The notes: generated by a model not told the origin, from the sequence alone. 64,000 nt of DNA from Rhodanobacteraceae bacterium (GCA_024233975.1 JACKOX010000007.1:74172-138171); one strand, 5' to 3'; positions 46,255-55,169 are shown, numbered from the stretch's first letter. Program-made: numbers and translations.

Positions 46255-47967
46255 ATGCCGCCCATCATGCGTACTGCCGCGATTTTTCTGCTGATTGTTG
46301 CTCTTTCAGGTGCTGCTGTTGGCGCCCATGCTCAGGATTCGGTGTTCCGCGATGGCTTCGAGGCCGTGCCGAACATGACTTGTGTGGAGAAGAGCGTGCA
46401 GTCCACGTTCAACTTCCCCAGCGCCAACGGGCAGGATGCCGGCGCGCTGGTGACCTCCGCCTGCCTGCGGCTGGTGGATATCGCCGGAACGCTGACGCTG
46501 GACGAGCCCTATCGTGGTGCGCAGTTCCGCATCAACGGTGGTGCCTGGGTCGATCCGCCGATCGTGCTCGCCAACAACGACGAGATCGAAATCCGCGCCA
46601 GCGCGCCGATGGCCATCGATGACGTCAACTGGGTCTACCTGTATGACGGCGGCAACGCGGTGGCAGACTTCCTGATCCGCACCCGCAACGACGTGCGCCC
46701 GGCCACCCTTTTCCGGGTGGGACCGGGACGTACCTACACCGAACTCACCCAGGTCGCGGATCTGCTGCGTGCCGGCGACATCGTCGAGGTCGATGGCAAC
46801 CAGAGTTATGCGCCGGTCGAATTCCAGCGCGCCGGGCTGCCGGCTTCGCCAATCACCATCCGCGGCATCCGTGTCAGCGGGCAGCGTCCGGAAATCGACG
46901 GCGGAACGATCACAGTTTCCTTCCGTGGTGCGCATCACTATGTGTTCGAAAACATCGATGTCACCGGCGGCAGCGAAGTCTGCGTCCGCAACGAGGCCAA
47001 CGACGTCACCATCCGCGACAGCCATGTCCACGACTGCACGCGGCACGGCATCCTCGGCGCCGACAACTACAGCGGCTCGCTGACCATCGACCGCGTCGAG
47101 GTCGACCATGCTGGCGGCGTGTTCAACGGCGAGAACCTGAAGCATCCGGTCTACATCGCCACCGACCGCGACCGCTATCCCGGCTCGCGCCTGCGCGTGC
47201 AGCACAGCTACATCCACGACTACGGCGGCAACGGCATCAAGAGCCGCTCCGAGCGCGACGAGATCTACTACAACTGGATCGACACCGGCACGCGCATCAA
47301 CGGCGACGTGTACTACACCGTCGAACTGAACGGTTACGAGGAATACGAATCCGTGCCCGGCATCAATGCCGACGTGGTCGGCAACGTGCTGGTACATCGC
47401 AACGTCTTTGGCGTGCGCCTCGGTGGCGATGGCACCGGAAACCTGCGCGGCCGCGTGCGCTTCGTCCACAACACTCTGATCGTCGGTTCGGCCTTCGATC
47501 AGTACACGCCCGTCATCCGCTGGTTCGATTCGCTGGAATCCGCCTATCTGGCCAACAACGTGTTCACCCGCATCAATGGCGATACCACGCCCCTGCGAAT
47601 CCAGCGCGACGATGCCGTGTGGGTGAACGGCAGCATCGCCGTTGCCGGCGCCAACAACTGGGTGCCATCGGGCAGCAACAGCATCGCCGCCGGCTACTTC
47701 CCTGATGACTGGACCGGCACCGTGTTCGGAAGCGGCAATCCCGGTTATGCAAATCTCTCAGGCTTCGACAGTCTCGATCTGACCGTGCAGGCCGCCAGCG
47801 ATATCGATGGCACCGCCAGCGCCGATCTCGATGGACCGACCGGCTACGAGATTCCCGATCCGCTGGCGCCACTGACCTTCATTGCACCAGCTACGGCGCC
47901 AATGAGCGATTCCGCGTTGAGCGCCATACCACGGGCAGGAACGGCCACCAATATCGGCTCCAGATAG
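46255..47967 (+). CDS. Secreted right-handed beta-helix protein with N-terminal GFE tag
   Basis: 570 residues. Signal peptide (I-F-L-L-I-V-A-L-S-G-A-A-V-G-A-H-A-Q) is followed at once by D-S-V-F-R-D-G-F-E-A, the tag found at the C-terminus of other exported proteins here. A first beta domain with two Cys is followed by a pectate-lyase-like beta-helix (V-F-E-N-I-D-V-T-G-G-S, V-T-I-R-D-S-H-V-H-D-C, Y-I-H-D-Y-G-G-N-G-I-K-S). That fold binds or cuts polysaccharides in relatives, but catalytic residues are not obvious. ATG at 46255 used; 46267 is possible. A TAGACT box at 46171-46176 could be its -10. Confidence 0.78.
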   Translation: MPPIMRTAAIFLLIVALSGAAVGAHAQDSVFRDGFEAVPNMTCVEKSVQSTFNFPSANGQDAGALVTSACLRLVDIAGTLTLDEPYRGAQFRINGGAWVDPPIVLANNDEIEIRASAPMAIDDVNWVYLYDGGNAVADFLIRTRNDVRPATLFRVGPGRTYTELTQVADLLRAGDIVEVDGNQSYAPVEFQRAGLPASPITIRGIRVSGQRPEIDGGTITVSFRGAHHYVFENIDVTGGSEVCVRNEANDVTIRDSHVHDCTRHGILGADNYSGSLTIDRVEVDHAGGVFNGENLKHPVYIATDRDRYPGSRLRVQHSYIHDYGGNGIKSRSERDEIYYNWIDTGTRINGDVYYTVELNGYEEYESVPGINADVVGNVLVHRNVFGVRLGGDGTGNLRGRVRFVHNTLIVGSAFDQYTPVIRWFDSLESAYLANNVFTRINGDTTPLRIQRDDAVWVNGSIAVAGANNWVPSGSNSIAAGYFPDDWTGTVFGSGNPGYANLSGFDSLDLTVQAASDIDGTASADLDGPTGYEIPDPLAPLTFIAPATAPMSDSALSAIPRAGTATNIGSR

Positions 47968-48054
47968 CAAATCGCTAGACTGAATGACAACCACAGCCTG
48001 CAGGCGTTTAACGTCAAGGTTACTGCTACCAGCCGTCCAAGACTAACAGCGAGC

Positions 48055-48558
48055 TCATTTTTGACGACAGTCATATCGACCGCTGGACGGACTAAGTGAG
48101 GCTCCTCCTGGGCAGCGCTTACGTATCTCCGCACGAAGGCCGTCAGAACGCTGCTGCATTGCCATATAGATTGCGTCGTTCTCGGAATGCCAACGATTCA
48201 GTTCAGCGTCAGCAGCATCGCGCTTCCCCTGGTTTCTGAGCTTCCGAATCCTCTCAGACAAATCACGCTGCCGCTTGGAGTACTCCCGCTGAGAAGCGGA
48301 AACCGCCATCAATTCCTTGGACAACTGGGCGAGCGACAAACCATCTACCGGTGTGGCGTTTACCGTGATGGAGGACTTCGACGAAGCTTGCCGAATTGTC
48401 GAGGCAGTGGCGCTTGGATCGCATGGTCTGTCCTGGAAGTTGGTCTTTCCATTGGACTCGCACTTGTAAATGGCTCCAGCCTGAACCCCGTGGACCGGAA
48501 TCGACAATGCCGCCAGGAGCCATCCGGCTATAGCTGTTTTCCCCGCAAATCGAAACAT
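48055..48558 (-). CDS. DUF4124 domain exported protein
   Basis: 167 residues from the ATG at 48558, which has a perfect GGAGGTGAA ribosome-binding site. Signal peptide (T-A-I-A-G-W-L-L-A-A-L-S-I-P-V), then A-I-Y-K-C-E-S-N-G-K-T-N-F-Q-D-R-P-C, the DUF4124 signature with its Cys pair. A helical region rich in Arg/Gln follows, and the end has two more Cys (K-R-C-P-G and Y-D-C-R-Q-K). Periplasmic, function unknown. A paralog lies directly upstream on the same strand. Confidence 0.85.
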   Translation of the reverse strand: MFRFAGKTAIAGWLLAALSIPVHGVQAGAIYKCESNGKTNFQDRPCDPSATASTIRQASSKSSITVNATPVDGLSLAQLSKELMAVSASQREYSKRQRDLSERIRKLRNQGKRDAADAELNRWHSENDAIYMAMQQRSDGLRAEIRKRCPGGASLSPSSGRYDCRQK

Positions 48559-48633
48559 TTCACCTCCAGAAAAAGGATGCTCCACAGATAAGGTGCAAGA
48601 CCTGCCAAACAGGCGCGAGTGGGCTGCTCCAAT

Positions 48634-49128
48634 CTATTTGCCACAGCCGTACCGTCGGGTTGCCGGCAAATAAACAACATTTCCTTGGCAACGCTTATGG
48701 ATTTCCCTCGTTATCTCTTCTCTACGTTTGTCCACCGCTCCCGGATCAGCGTCGTGCTCTTTGTCCCAGCGATCCCATTCGGCGAATACATCTTTTCCCT
48801 GAGCCTGCATTTCACGTAGCCGCTTGGCCAATTCCAGCCTTTGTCTGCCCCAGTCCCCAAACGCATCATCAAGCGCGAGCATTTCCTCCGACAGTTCGTC
48901 CATCGAAAGCCCTTTGAGTGATCGTCTACTGACACCAGACTGACGACGCGAATCTCCATCATGAGTTGTCGCTACTGTCGCGTCAGGGCCGCACGGACGA
49001 TCTTGGTATTCAGTTCTACCATTGATCGTGCATTTGTAGATGGACCCGGCGTTCACCACCGGGCAAAGCATTGCAGCAAACAGTAAGCAGCATATAGCTA
49101 CCATGATTGGGCGAGAGAATGTTGCCAT
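48634..49128 (-). CDS. DUF4124 domain exported protein, paralog
   Basis: 164 residues from the ATG at 49128 (MATFSRPIMVAICCLLFAAM). Same plan as the neighbour: signal peptide, S-I-Y-K-C-T-I-N-G-R-T-E-Y-Q-D-R-P-C, S-L-K-G-L-S-M-D-E-L-S-E-E, a charged coiled region and the ending K-R-C-Q-G ... R-Y-G-C-G-K. Amino-acid similarity is clear but the DNA has diverged, so the duplication is old. Other in-frame ATG choices exist at 49164 and 49104. A 20-bp palindrome lies about 50 bases upstream. Confidence 0.82.
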   Translation of the reverse strand: MATFSRPIMVAICCLLFAAMLCPVVNAGSIYKCTINGRTEYQDRPCGPDATVATTHDGDSRRQSGVSRRSLKGLSMDELSEEMLALDDAFGDWGRQRLELAKRLREMQAQGKDVFAEWDRWDKEHDADPGAVDKRREEITREIHKRCQGNVVYLPATRRYGCGK

Positions 49129-49171
49129 CGGAAAATCCAATCCTTGAAAAAATTCTGCGTTCAATGCAGGA

Positions 49172-49191
49172 AATATTCTGCGCAGAATATT
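49172..49191. promoter_or_regulatory. 20-bp perfect palindrome, candidate operator
   Basis: AATATTCTGC-GCAGAATATT is a perfect, AT-rich palindrome in otherwise GC-rich DNA, 44-63 bases before the DUF4124 start and just after the NnrU stop. Position and symmetry suit a dimeric repressor site. Confidence 0.5.
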
Positions 49192-49245
49192 CGACTGACG
49201 GGGACGCCTGTACGAGCCGCCCTACGCACTGCCCCACTCGCACCA

Positions 49246-49815
49246 TCAGCCGAATGGCACCACACCGATCAACGGTCCGTGCAGGTAGAGCACGAACACC
49301 GCTGTCAGACCGAGGCCGATGACAACCGTCAGCACAGTCATCGGCATCGATGTTGAACCAGTAGGCGACTTCGGACGACGCCGTGCGCTACGGAAATCAA
49401 GAATCGCCCAGATCAGGAACGCGGCGAAGACGATCACCGAATGCAGCCAGCCGCTCATCAGCAGGTGAGCAAAGGCCCAGACCTTGACGCCAAGAATCAT
49501 CGGATGGCCGAGCTTCGCGCGGATCGCGTTGCGCGGAACGTAGGCCGCCGCGACCAGCACGAAGGCAATCGCTACCAGCAGCGCACCGACATGGCGTAGC
49601 GCCATCGGCGGCAGCCACAGCAGCTGCGTGTGCTGGCGCGCCTGCCCGTAACCCCAGACCAGCAACACGAAGAAAGCAATGGACAGCAGGCTGTAGACGC
49701 CCTTCCACGCCAGTTCGCCCATGGCCGCGATCCGGGCTTCCCGCCAGCGCGGCGCGACGATGCGAATGGAGTGGATGGCGAGGAATCCCAGCAGGCCGAT
49801 CAGCAGGGCAGTCAT
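49246..49815 (-). CDS. NnrU family membrane protein
   Basis: 189 residues, start MTALLIGLLGFLAIHSIRIV at 49815. Five to six membrane helices with L-R-H-V-G-A-L-L-V and the family pattern L-G-H-P-M-I-L-G-V-K-V-W-A-F-A-H-L-L. NnrU proteins are linked to nitric oxide/nitrite metabolism in some alphaproteobacteria and are homologous to isorenieratene/methanethiol-type NnrU-like methyltransferase membrane proteins. No denitrification genes are nearby, so no specific role is claimed. The upstream frame continues to 50184 but is not conserved-looking. Confidence 0.85.
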   Translation of the reverse strand: MTALLIGLLGFLAIHSIRIVAPRWREARIAAMGELAWKGVYSLLSIAFFVLLVWGYGQARQHTQLLWLPPMALRHVGALLVAIAFVLVAAAYVPRNAIRAKLGHPMILGVKVWAFAHLLMSGWLHSVIVFAAFLIWAILDFRSARRRPKSPTGSTSMPMTVLTVVIGLGLTAVFVLYLHGPLIGVVPFG

Positions 49816-50090
49816 GTGCGTCTCCGTCGCGATGATGTCATCGCCGCATTCTGCCGCAGTTGGAATCGATTGACGTTGTGGGATCGGATTTACCGGCGCT
49901 GCCCGGGCAAGACCACCTCGAAGAACCAGACCGGCCGATCGCATTGACGTCAGCAATTTCAACAGGTTGCCAAAAGGAATCGTCCACCACAGGCCTCTCA
50001 TCCCGCAGGATTTTTCGACCTCTGGACAGTGTCGAGGCGATCGGCGCAGACTCTTGCCCGCGCCGCAGATGCGGCTTGAAGGAGCTGGTG

Positions 50091-51200
50091 ATGCGTGGAT
50101 GTTTGCTTGCGTTTTTCCTGCTGCTGATGGCGTCGGCGACTGCCCATGCCAGCCAGCCCATTGCCAGCATCCACTATCCGCCATCGGACTGCTCCGGCGG
50201 CACCAGCGTGCTCAATGCCGAGGGCTGGGCCGAACTTTCGGTCGAGGCCGGCACCTATCCGAAAATGCTTTCGGAGCACGCGCTTACCAGCGCCGACAAC
50301 GGCAGCGAACTCCCGATGGTCGGGGAAATGCCCGGCAGCTTCGCCGAGATGGTTCCCGCGCTGACCAACGGCGTCAACGACAACCTGGCCTATGGATTCT
50401 TCGAGAACACGCAGAGCCTGGACGAAAACAGCCTCTTCGCATCCGTACCCGAACGCAGCGGCCCCGATCTGCAGGGCTATCGCATTGATGGCATGACGGT
50501 ACAGGTCATCGACGTCACCACGAACCTCAACGGCTCGGGAACGCTGCTGCTGTTCAGCTGCGACCTCAACTTCGTGATCCATGGCGCGCACCTGCGCTCC
50601 CTGGGCGGCACGGTCTCCGGCCTTGCCGGCAGCGGCCTGCAGCTTGGCGTCAGCCTGAACGGCGGCGCCATCAGCGCCTTCGATCCCGGCGGCAACGGCA
50701 GCTTTGTCGTTCCCGGCCAAATCGGCGACGGCGACAGCTACAGCATCAGTGTTGTCCAGCAGCCGAGCTCGCCCGGACAGATCTGTTCGGTCAGCAACGG
50801 CAGCGGCCTGATCAATGGCAGTGACATCGACAACGTAGCGGTGACGTGTGGGAGCAGCATCCTTTCCAGCGATGCCCCGCTGCTGACGTTTTCGGTATTC
50901 GCACTGGGCGAGGTTTCGCCAGCACAGCAGTTGACGCTGCAGAACACCGGCGGCGGGACGATCACCCTGGGCTCGCTGGCGTTTTCGGGTCCGGGCGCGA
51001 ATGATTTTTCATTCTTCGATGACGGCTGCAGTAGTGCGGCACTCGCTCCTGGCGGTCAGTGCGCGGTGCACGTGGACTACGGACCGTTGGCGGGGCCAAC
51101 CAGCAATGCCCAGCTCGACATCCCGTCTGACGGAGTCGGCGTCGACCATGTGCTGCTGACCGGCATTGTCCTCGAAGTGTTTGCCGGCGGCTTCGAGTAG
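50091..51200 (+). CDS. Exported protein with anchor-D-like domain and C-terminal GFE
   Basis: 369 residues from the ATG at 50091 (GGAG ribosome-binding site). Signal peptide (L-L-A-F-F-L-L-L-M-A-S-A-T-A-H-A). The middle has I-H-G-A-H-L-R-S-L-G-G-T-V-S-G-L and D-G-D-S-Y-S-I-S-V-V-Q-Q-P, the repeat seen in many Lysobacterales surface proteins. Near the end comes an Ig-like ASPM-type domain (L-T-L-Q-N-T-G-G-G-T-I-T-L-G-S-L). The protein stops right after V-F-A-G-G-F-E, the tag shared with other proteins here. Probably surface-exposed; function unknown. Confidence 0.72.
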   Translation: MRGCLLAFFLLLMASATAHASQPIASIHYPPSDCSGGTSVLNAEGWAELSVEAGTYPKMLSEHALTSADNGSELPMVGEMPGSFAEMVPALTNGVNDNLAYGFFENTQSLDENSLFASVPERSGPDLQGYRIDGMTVQVIDVTTNLNGSGTLLLFSCDLNFVIHGAHLRSLGGTVSGLAGSGLQLGVSLNGGAISAFDPGGNGSFVVPGQIGDGDSYSISVVQQPSSPGQICSVSNGSGLINGSDIDNVAVTCGSSILSSDAPLLTFSVFALGEVSPAQQLTLQNTGGGTITLGSLAFSGPGANDFSFFDDGCSSAALAPGGQCAVHVDYGPLAGPTSNAQLDIPSDGVGVDHVLLTGIVLEVFAGGFE

Positions 51201-51251
51201 CCAGGCCAGGGCTTGCGCCTGTCTCGACCGCCGAGACGGCCGGCGGGGACA

Positions 51252-52358
51252 ATGCCTCGCATGAGCCGCTCTTCTCCACCGAACCAGCCAATCAAGGGCC
51301 GTGGTGCCACTTCGCGCCGCGAAGGGCGTTTTGAGGTCCGCACGGTGGAGGCCGTGGACGATGGCTGGGCGCGGACTCCCGATGACACCGACGCCGAGCC
51401 GGACAAGCCGGCCACCGAAGTCAGCTTCGAGCAGGCGCGCAGCATCATCACCCGCAACAATTCGCCCGACGTCGGTTTCGGGCAGTCGATCAATCCCATA
51501 CGGGGCTGTGAGCACGGATGCGCCTACTGCTTTGCCCGGCCCACTCACTCCTACCTCGGGCTGTCGCCGGGCCTCGATTTCGAAACGAAGCTGATCGCCA
51601 AGCAGAACGCGGCGGAGCGCCTGCGCGAAGAACTGCGGCGACCGGGCTATCGCGTGCAGCCAATCGCCCTCGGCATCAACACCGATGCCTACCAGCCGGT
51701 GGAAAAGCGCCTCGGCATCACCCGCGCGCTGCTGGAAATCCTGCACGAAACCCGGCACCCGGTGAGCATCGTCACCAAGGGATCGCTGGTACTGCGCGAC
51801 ATCGACCTGCTCGCCGACATGGCGCGCCAGAACCTCGCACAGGTATTCGTGTCGGTAACCACGCTGGACAACCAGCTGTCGTCGAAGCTGGAGCCTCGCG
51901 CCACCGCGCCGCACACGCGCCTGAAGATGATCCACGCGCTCAGCGAAGCTGGTGTGCCGGTCGGCACGCTGGTGGCGCCGGTAATCCCGGCGATCAACGT
52001 TGCCGAGATCGAGCGCATTCTCGAAGCCGTACGAGAAGCCGGCGCTGCAGCGGCAGGCTACGTTCTACTGCGCCTTCCGCATGAGCTGAAGGAGCTTTGG
52101 CGCGAGTGGCTGACGTTGCACTATCCGGATCGCGCTGATCATGTGACCAGCCTGATTCGGCAAATGCGTGGCGGCAAGGACTACGTCAGCGAATTCGGCA
52201 CGCGCATGCGCGGCACCGGTCCCTTCGCGGAGCTGATTGCCCAACGCTTCCGCCGCGCACACCAGCGGCTGGGATTCGACGAACTGCCGCCCGTCGATAC
52301 ATCCCTGTTCCGGCCGCCCGCCGCCATCGGCGACCAGGCCGACCTGTTCGGCGCATGA
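51252..52358 (+). CDS. PA0069-type radical SAM protein
   Basis: 368 residues. The 4Fe-4S cluster motif is C-E-H-G-C-A-Y-C (CxxxCxxC) after N-P-I-R-G. Before it lies N-N-S-P-D-V-G-F-G-Q-S-I and after it F-A-R-P-T-H-S-Y-L-G-L-S-P-G, both typical of the PA0069/SplB-like branch. Relatives are annotated as DNA repair photolyase-like but their reaction is not proven. ATG at 51252 has GGGGACA upstream; 51261 is an alternative. Convergent with the delta-60 repeat gene. Confidence 0.87.
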   Translation: MPRMSRSSPPNQPIKGRGATSRREGRFEVRTVEAVDDGWARTPDDTDAEPDKPATEVSFEQARSIITRNNSPDVGFGQSINPIRGCEHGCAYCFARPTHSYLGLSPGLDFETKLIAKQNAAERLREELRRPGYRVQPIALGINTDAYQPVEKRLGITRALLEILHETRHPVSIVTKGSLVLRDIDLLADMARQNLAQVFVSVTTLDNQLSSKLEPRATAPHTRLKMIHALSEAGVPVGTLVAPVIPAINVAEIERILEAVREAGAAAAGYVLLRLPHELKELWREWLTLHYPDRADHVTSLIRQMRGGKDYVSEFGTRMRGTGPFAELIAQRFRRAHQRLGFDELPPVDTSLFRPPAAIGDQADLFGA

Positions 52359-52361
52359 CGC

Positions 52362-52392
52362 CGACTGCAGTCCTCGCACAGGACTGCAGTCG
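52362..52392. terminator. Bidirectional hairpin between convergent genes
   Basis: CGACTGCAGTCC (52362-52373) pairs perfectly with GGACTGCAGTCG (52381-52392) over a 7-base loop. It begins just after the radical SAM stop and precedes the end of the opposite gene. There is no T tract, so it may act by structure or RNA protection. Confidence 0.55.
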
Positions 52393-52424
52393 AACGGACA
52401 GGCCTCGCACCGTGCGGCACCGCC

Positions 52425-53666
52425 CTATTGGCCGGCCTCCAATCCATCCCGGAAGAGCAGCTGGGCGCCAGCCATCGAATAACGCGCAAGGCCGTTGCGG
52501 GCATCCACGTCCGCGTAGACGAATGCACCACCCACATGCAATCGCAGCGCGCCACGCTCATACAGAAGCGACCTGACCATGGCATCCGGCAAGGGCTGCC
52601 AGCTGGCGTCGATGGCTCCTGGCGACGCCACGGCAACTCGCATCAGGTGCTGCTGCGTGGCAGACAGGAAGTTGCCGCCAACATAGAGCTGCCTTCCCGC
52701 CAGCGCGAGCGCATACACCTTGCCCGCCGGCTGTGGGATCCACGACACATCCAGCGCGCCGGTCGTCGCATTGGTCCGGACCAGGTGATTCTGGCTGCCG
52801 CTGCTGTAGAACTCACCACCAACGTAGAGCGCGTTGCTTTCGGCATCCAGTGCGAAAGCCGCCACGTCCAGCGCACCCGAACTGATGGGCGGATTGTAGG
52901 CGCCGACCACGACTGGCGTCGTCACTGAAACCCGAGCCACGCTCTTGCGCTCCACCCCGGCGATCTGCCGGAAATAGCCACCGACGATGAGATCGGTATC
53001 GGTGCGCAGGAGCGCGGTGACACGGCCACGGTTGCCAGCGCTTGGCGTGGTGGCCGTGAAGATCTGCGTCGGCACGTAGAAATCCAGATCGAAGTCACCG
53101 CTGGCGCGCTCCAGACGTGCGAGACCGAAGGCGTCGGCCGTGGTGATGTCACCACCGACATAGACGTGCGTGGCATCGAGCGCCAGGGCAAACACATCGT
53201 TGCCCGAACCCAGCGCGGGTGACCAGTCGGCCACCTGTCCGTCAAAGCCGATCTTCGCGACGCCATTGCGCGGCTGCCCGCCAACATGGGTGAAGGCGCC
53301 GCCAATGAAGATGCCGTCAGCGTCCACCGCGATGGCGCGAACGACCGCACGACTGCCGGAGGTGATGCTCACCGAGAACGTCGGATCCAGCGAACCGTTG
53401 CCGTTGAGTCGGAGCAGATGCGTACGAACTACGCCATCACGAGTCTGCGTGAACTCACCGGCCACGAGCAGCTTTCCATCAGGCTGGCTGGCCAGGGCAT
53501 GGACGACACCGGAAGTCGTGCCACCGGCGCCATCGGGGCGAAGCAGTCCGAGATCGGGAAACATATCGGGACGCTGGGCCAATGCCACGGTGGAACAAGT
53601 CAACAGCAGGAAAGCGAGGGAAGCGATGCGGAGAAAGCGCCGGAATGCGCTGATGGATGTTTTCAT
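52425..53666 (-). CDS. Secreted delta-60 repeat beta-propeller-like protein
   Basis: 413 residues with signal peptide (A-S-L-A-F-L-L-L-T-C-S-T-V-A-L-A-Q). Repeating units of about 55-60 residues with A-L-A-S-Q-P-D-G-K-L-L-V-A-G-E-F and related L-Y-V-G-G-x-F motifs are delta-60 repeats, which build a beta-propeller. The protein ends L-L-F-R-D-G-L-E-A-G-Q, a variant of the tag seen in three other exported proteins. Extracellular or surface-bound; relatives have no known activity. Confidence 0.8.
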   Translation of the reverse strand: MKTSISAFRRFLRIASLAFLLLTCSTVALAQRPDMFPDLGLLRPDGAGGTTSGVVHALASQPDGKLLVAGEFTQTRDGVVRTHLLRLNGNGSLDPTFSVSITSGSRAVVRAIAVDADGIFIGGAFTHVGGQPRNGVAKIGFDGQVADWSPALGSGNDVFALALDATHVYVGGDITTADAFGLARLERASGDFDLDFYVPTQIFTATTPSAGNRGRVTALLRTDTDLIVGGYFRQIAGVERKSVARVSVTTPVVVGAYNPPISSGALDVAAFALDAESNALYVGGEFYSSGSQNHLVRTNATTGALDVSWIPQPAGKVYALALAGRQLYVGGNFLSATQQHLMRVAVASPGAIDASWQPLPDAMVRSLLYERGALRLHVGGAFVYADVDARNGLARYSMAGAQLLFRDGLEAGQ

Positions 53667-53994
53667 GTTCGCGTCGTCTTGAAGGGTTCAGAAAAGAGAG
53701 GTCGAAATGCAGATCAGGGCAGCAACGTCGATCACTGGTGTGGTTGTGGCCTGCTTCCATGGGAAAACCGGGGCATAGCAGCTTCTGTGCCAAACCCGCA
53801 GCACGGCGATCTGCAACGTTTTTTGCCGGGGATTCCCGTTGTCCGGTCGTCCGTCGCGGACACGGTGTACGGACAGGCGGCAGTCCTCATGAAGCACGCG
53901 CCGCTTCCGGATTGCCCGCGGATTGCCAGAATTCGACCCGCCGGCTTCCGCAGCCGCCATTCACAATGGAACGCTCCCATCGAGGACGTCACGC
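53667..53994. promoter_or_regulatory. Divergent intergenic region
   Basis: 328 bases between the delta-60 repeat gene (minus) and the beta-lactamase (plus). No gene is supportable. Both promoters must lie here; I see no AmpR-like or other recognisable operator. Confidence 0.4.
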
Positions 53995-54861
53995 ATGACG
54001 CTCAGCTTGTTGCTATCCGGCCTGCTGCTGGCGGCGGCACCGGAAAACGCTGTTCCGGCCGACCAGCAGCCTTTCGAGTGCACGTCCTGCGAGGCGTGGA
54101 ACGCGGCCGTCGAGCCCCGTCAGCTGGCGGCGAACAGCTGGTATGTCGGTACCCGCGGGCTGGGTGCGGCGTTGATCATCGATCCGGAAGGACTGGTACT
54201 GATCGACGGCGGCCTGCCACAGTCCGCCGAACGCATCCTCGACAACGTGCGCAAGGCCGGCTTCGATCCGGCTGACATTCGCTGGATACTCAACTCGCAC
54301 GCACATTTCGATCACGCCGGCGGTATCGCGGCGCTGGCGCGCATCACCGGTGCGAAAGTCGCCGTTGGACGCGAAGGCGTCATCGCGCTGACCGGCAGCC
54401 CGCCCTACCACCCGGACGATCCGCAGGCGGCTTTCGGCAGCCTTACGCTGTTTCCGCGCGTGAACGATATCCGTCCCGTTGACGATGGCGACCGCATCAC
54501 CGTCGGCAGGACGACCATCACCGCAGTCGCTTCACCGGGCCACGCACCCGGCGGCATGAGCTGGAGCTGGCGATCCTGCGATGCCAGCGGTGAGTGTCAG
54601 TCGGTGGTCTATCTGGACAGCCTGAATGCCGTGTCGGCGGACGACTATCGGTTCAGTGACCATCCGGCCACCGTGGCCGCCTTGCGCGACAGCATCCGGC
54701 GCGTGTCCGTACTGCCCTGCGATGTCGCCACCGCCGCGCATCCCGACCAGCTGCCGCAGGCCGCCAATGGCGAGAGCGCCTGCGCCCGCTACGCCGCTGC
54801 GGCCGGTCAGCGCCTGCAGCAGAGACTTGTCGAGGAGAGCAAGTCCAGCGCCTCGCCTTGA
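53995..54861 (+). CDS. Subclass B3 metallo-beta-lactamase
   Basis: 288-residue periplasmic zinc hydrolase. Short signal peptide (MTLSLLLSGLLLAAA). Zinc ligands are complete: H-A-H-F-D-H (His116, His118, Asp120, His121 in standard numbering), H in S-P-G-H-A-P-G-G-M-S-W-S-W (His196) and H in A-T-A-A-H-P (His263). Absence of a Cys221 ligand and the M-S-W-S-W segment place it in B3, with L1 and FEZ-1. F-E-C-T-S-C-E-A-W suggests a disulfide. The GAGGA ribosome-binding site supports the start. Chromosomal setting with no mobile element, so it is probably intrinsic. Carbapenem hydrolysis is expected from the family but not shown. Confidence 0.9.
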   Translation: MTLSLLLSGLLLAAAPENAVPADQQPFECTSCEAWNAAVEPRQLAANSWYVGTRGLGAALIIDPEGLVLIDGGLPQSAERILDNVRKAGFDPADIRWILNSHAHFDHAGGIAALARITGAKVAVGREGVIALTGSPPYHPDDPQAAFGSLTLFPRVNDIRPVDDGDRITVGRTTITAVASPGHAPGGMSWSWRSCDASGECQSVVYLDSLNAVSADDYRFSDHPATVAALRDSIRRVSVLPCDVATAAHPDQLPQAANGESACARYAAAAGQRLQQRLVEESKSSASP

Positions 54862-54876
54862 GTGCCAGGCAAAGCA

Positions 54877-54904
54877 AAGGGCCCGACACAGTGGCCGGGC
54901 CCTT
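54877..54904. terminator. Hairpin after the beta-lactamase gene
   Basis: AAGGGCCCG (54877-54885) and CGGGCCCTT (54896-54904) form a 9-bp stem with a 10-base loop, between the convergent lactamase and CsbD genes. The T run is short in both directions. Confidence 0.65.
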
Positions 54905-54935
54905 CGGAATGGAACGTCGCCGTTGATGCTTCCCG

Positions 54936-55133
54936 CTACAACTTCGCCTCGAACTGCTTGAGCTGGTTCTCGGCGCTGTCCTTGGACAGGCCATAGCGTT
55001 CCTGCAGCTTGCCGATCAGGTAGTCGCGATGACCATCGGCAACGTCCAGATCGTCGTCAGTCAGCTTGCCCCACTGGCTCTTGATGCGACCGGTCAGCTG
55101 CTTCCATTTGCCTTGGATGATGTCGTGATTCAT
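54936..55133 (-). CDS. CsbD family stress protein
   Basis: 65 residues: M-N-H-D-I-I-Q-G-K-W-K-Q-L-T-G, the CsbD opening, then W-G-K-L-T-D-D-D-L and Y-G-x-S-K-D-x-A-E ending the domain. CsbD proteins are small, hydrophilic and strongly stress-induced (sigma-B in Bacillus; general or envelope stress in proteobacteria). The exact function is unknown. Here the gene follows a small membrane protein gene that has a sigma-54 promoter, so sigma-54 induction of CsbD is inferred. Confidence 0.92.
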   Translation of the reverse strand: MNHDIIQGKWKQLTGRIKSQWGKLTDDDLDVADGHRDYLIGKLQERYGLSKDSAENQLKQFEAKL

Positions 55134-55169
55134 GACGTTCTCCTGGTTCGAGGGAAAGATTGTCCGGGC

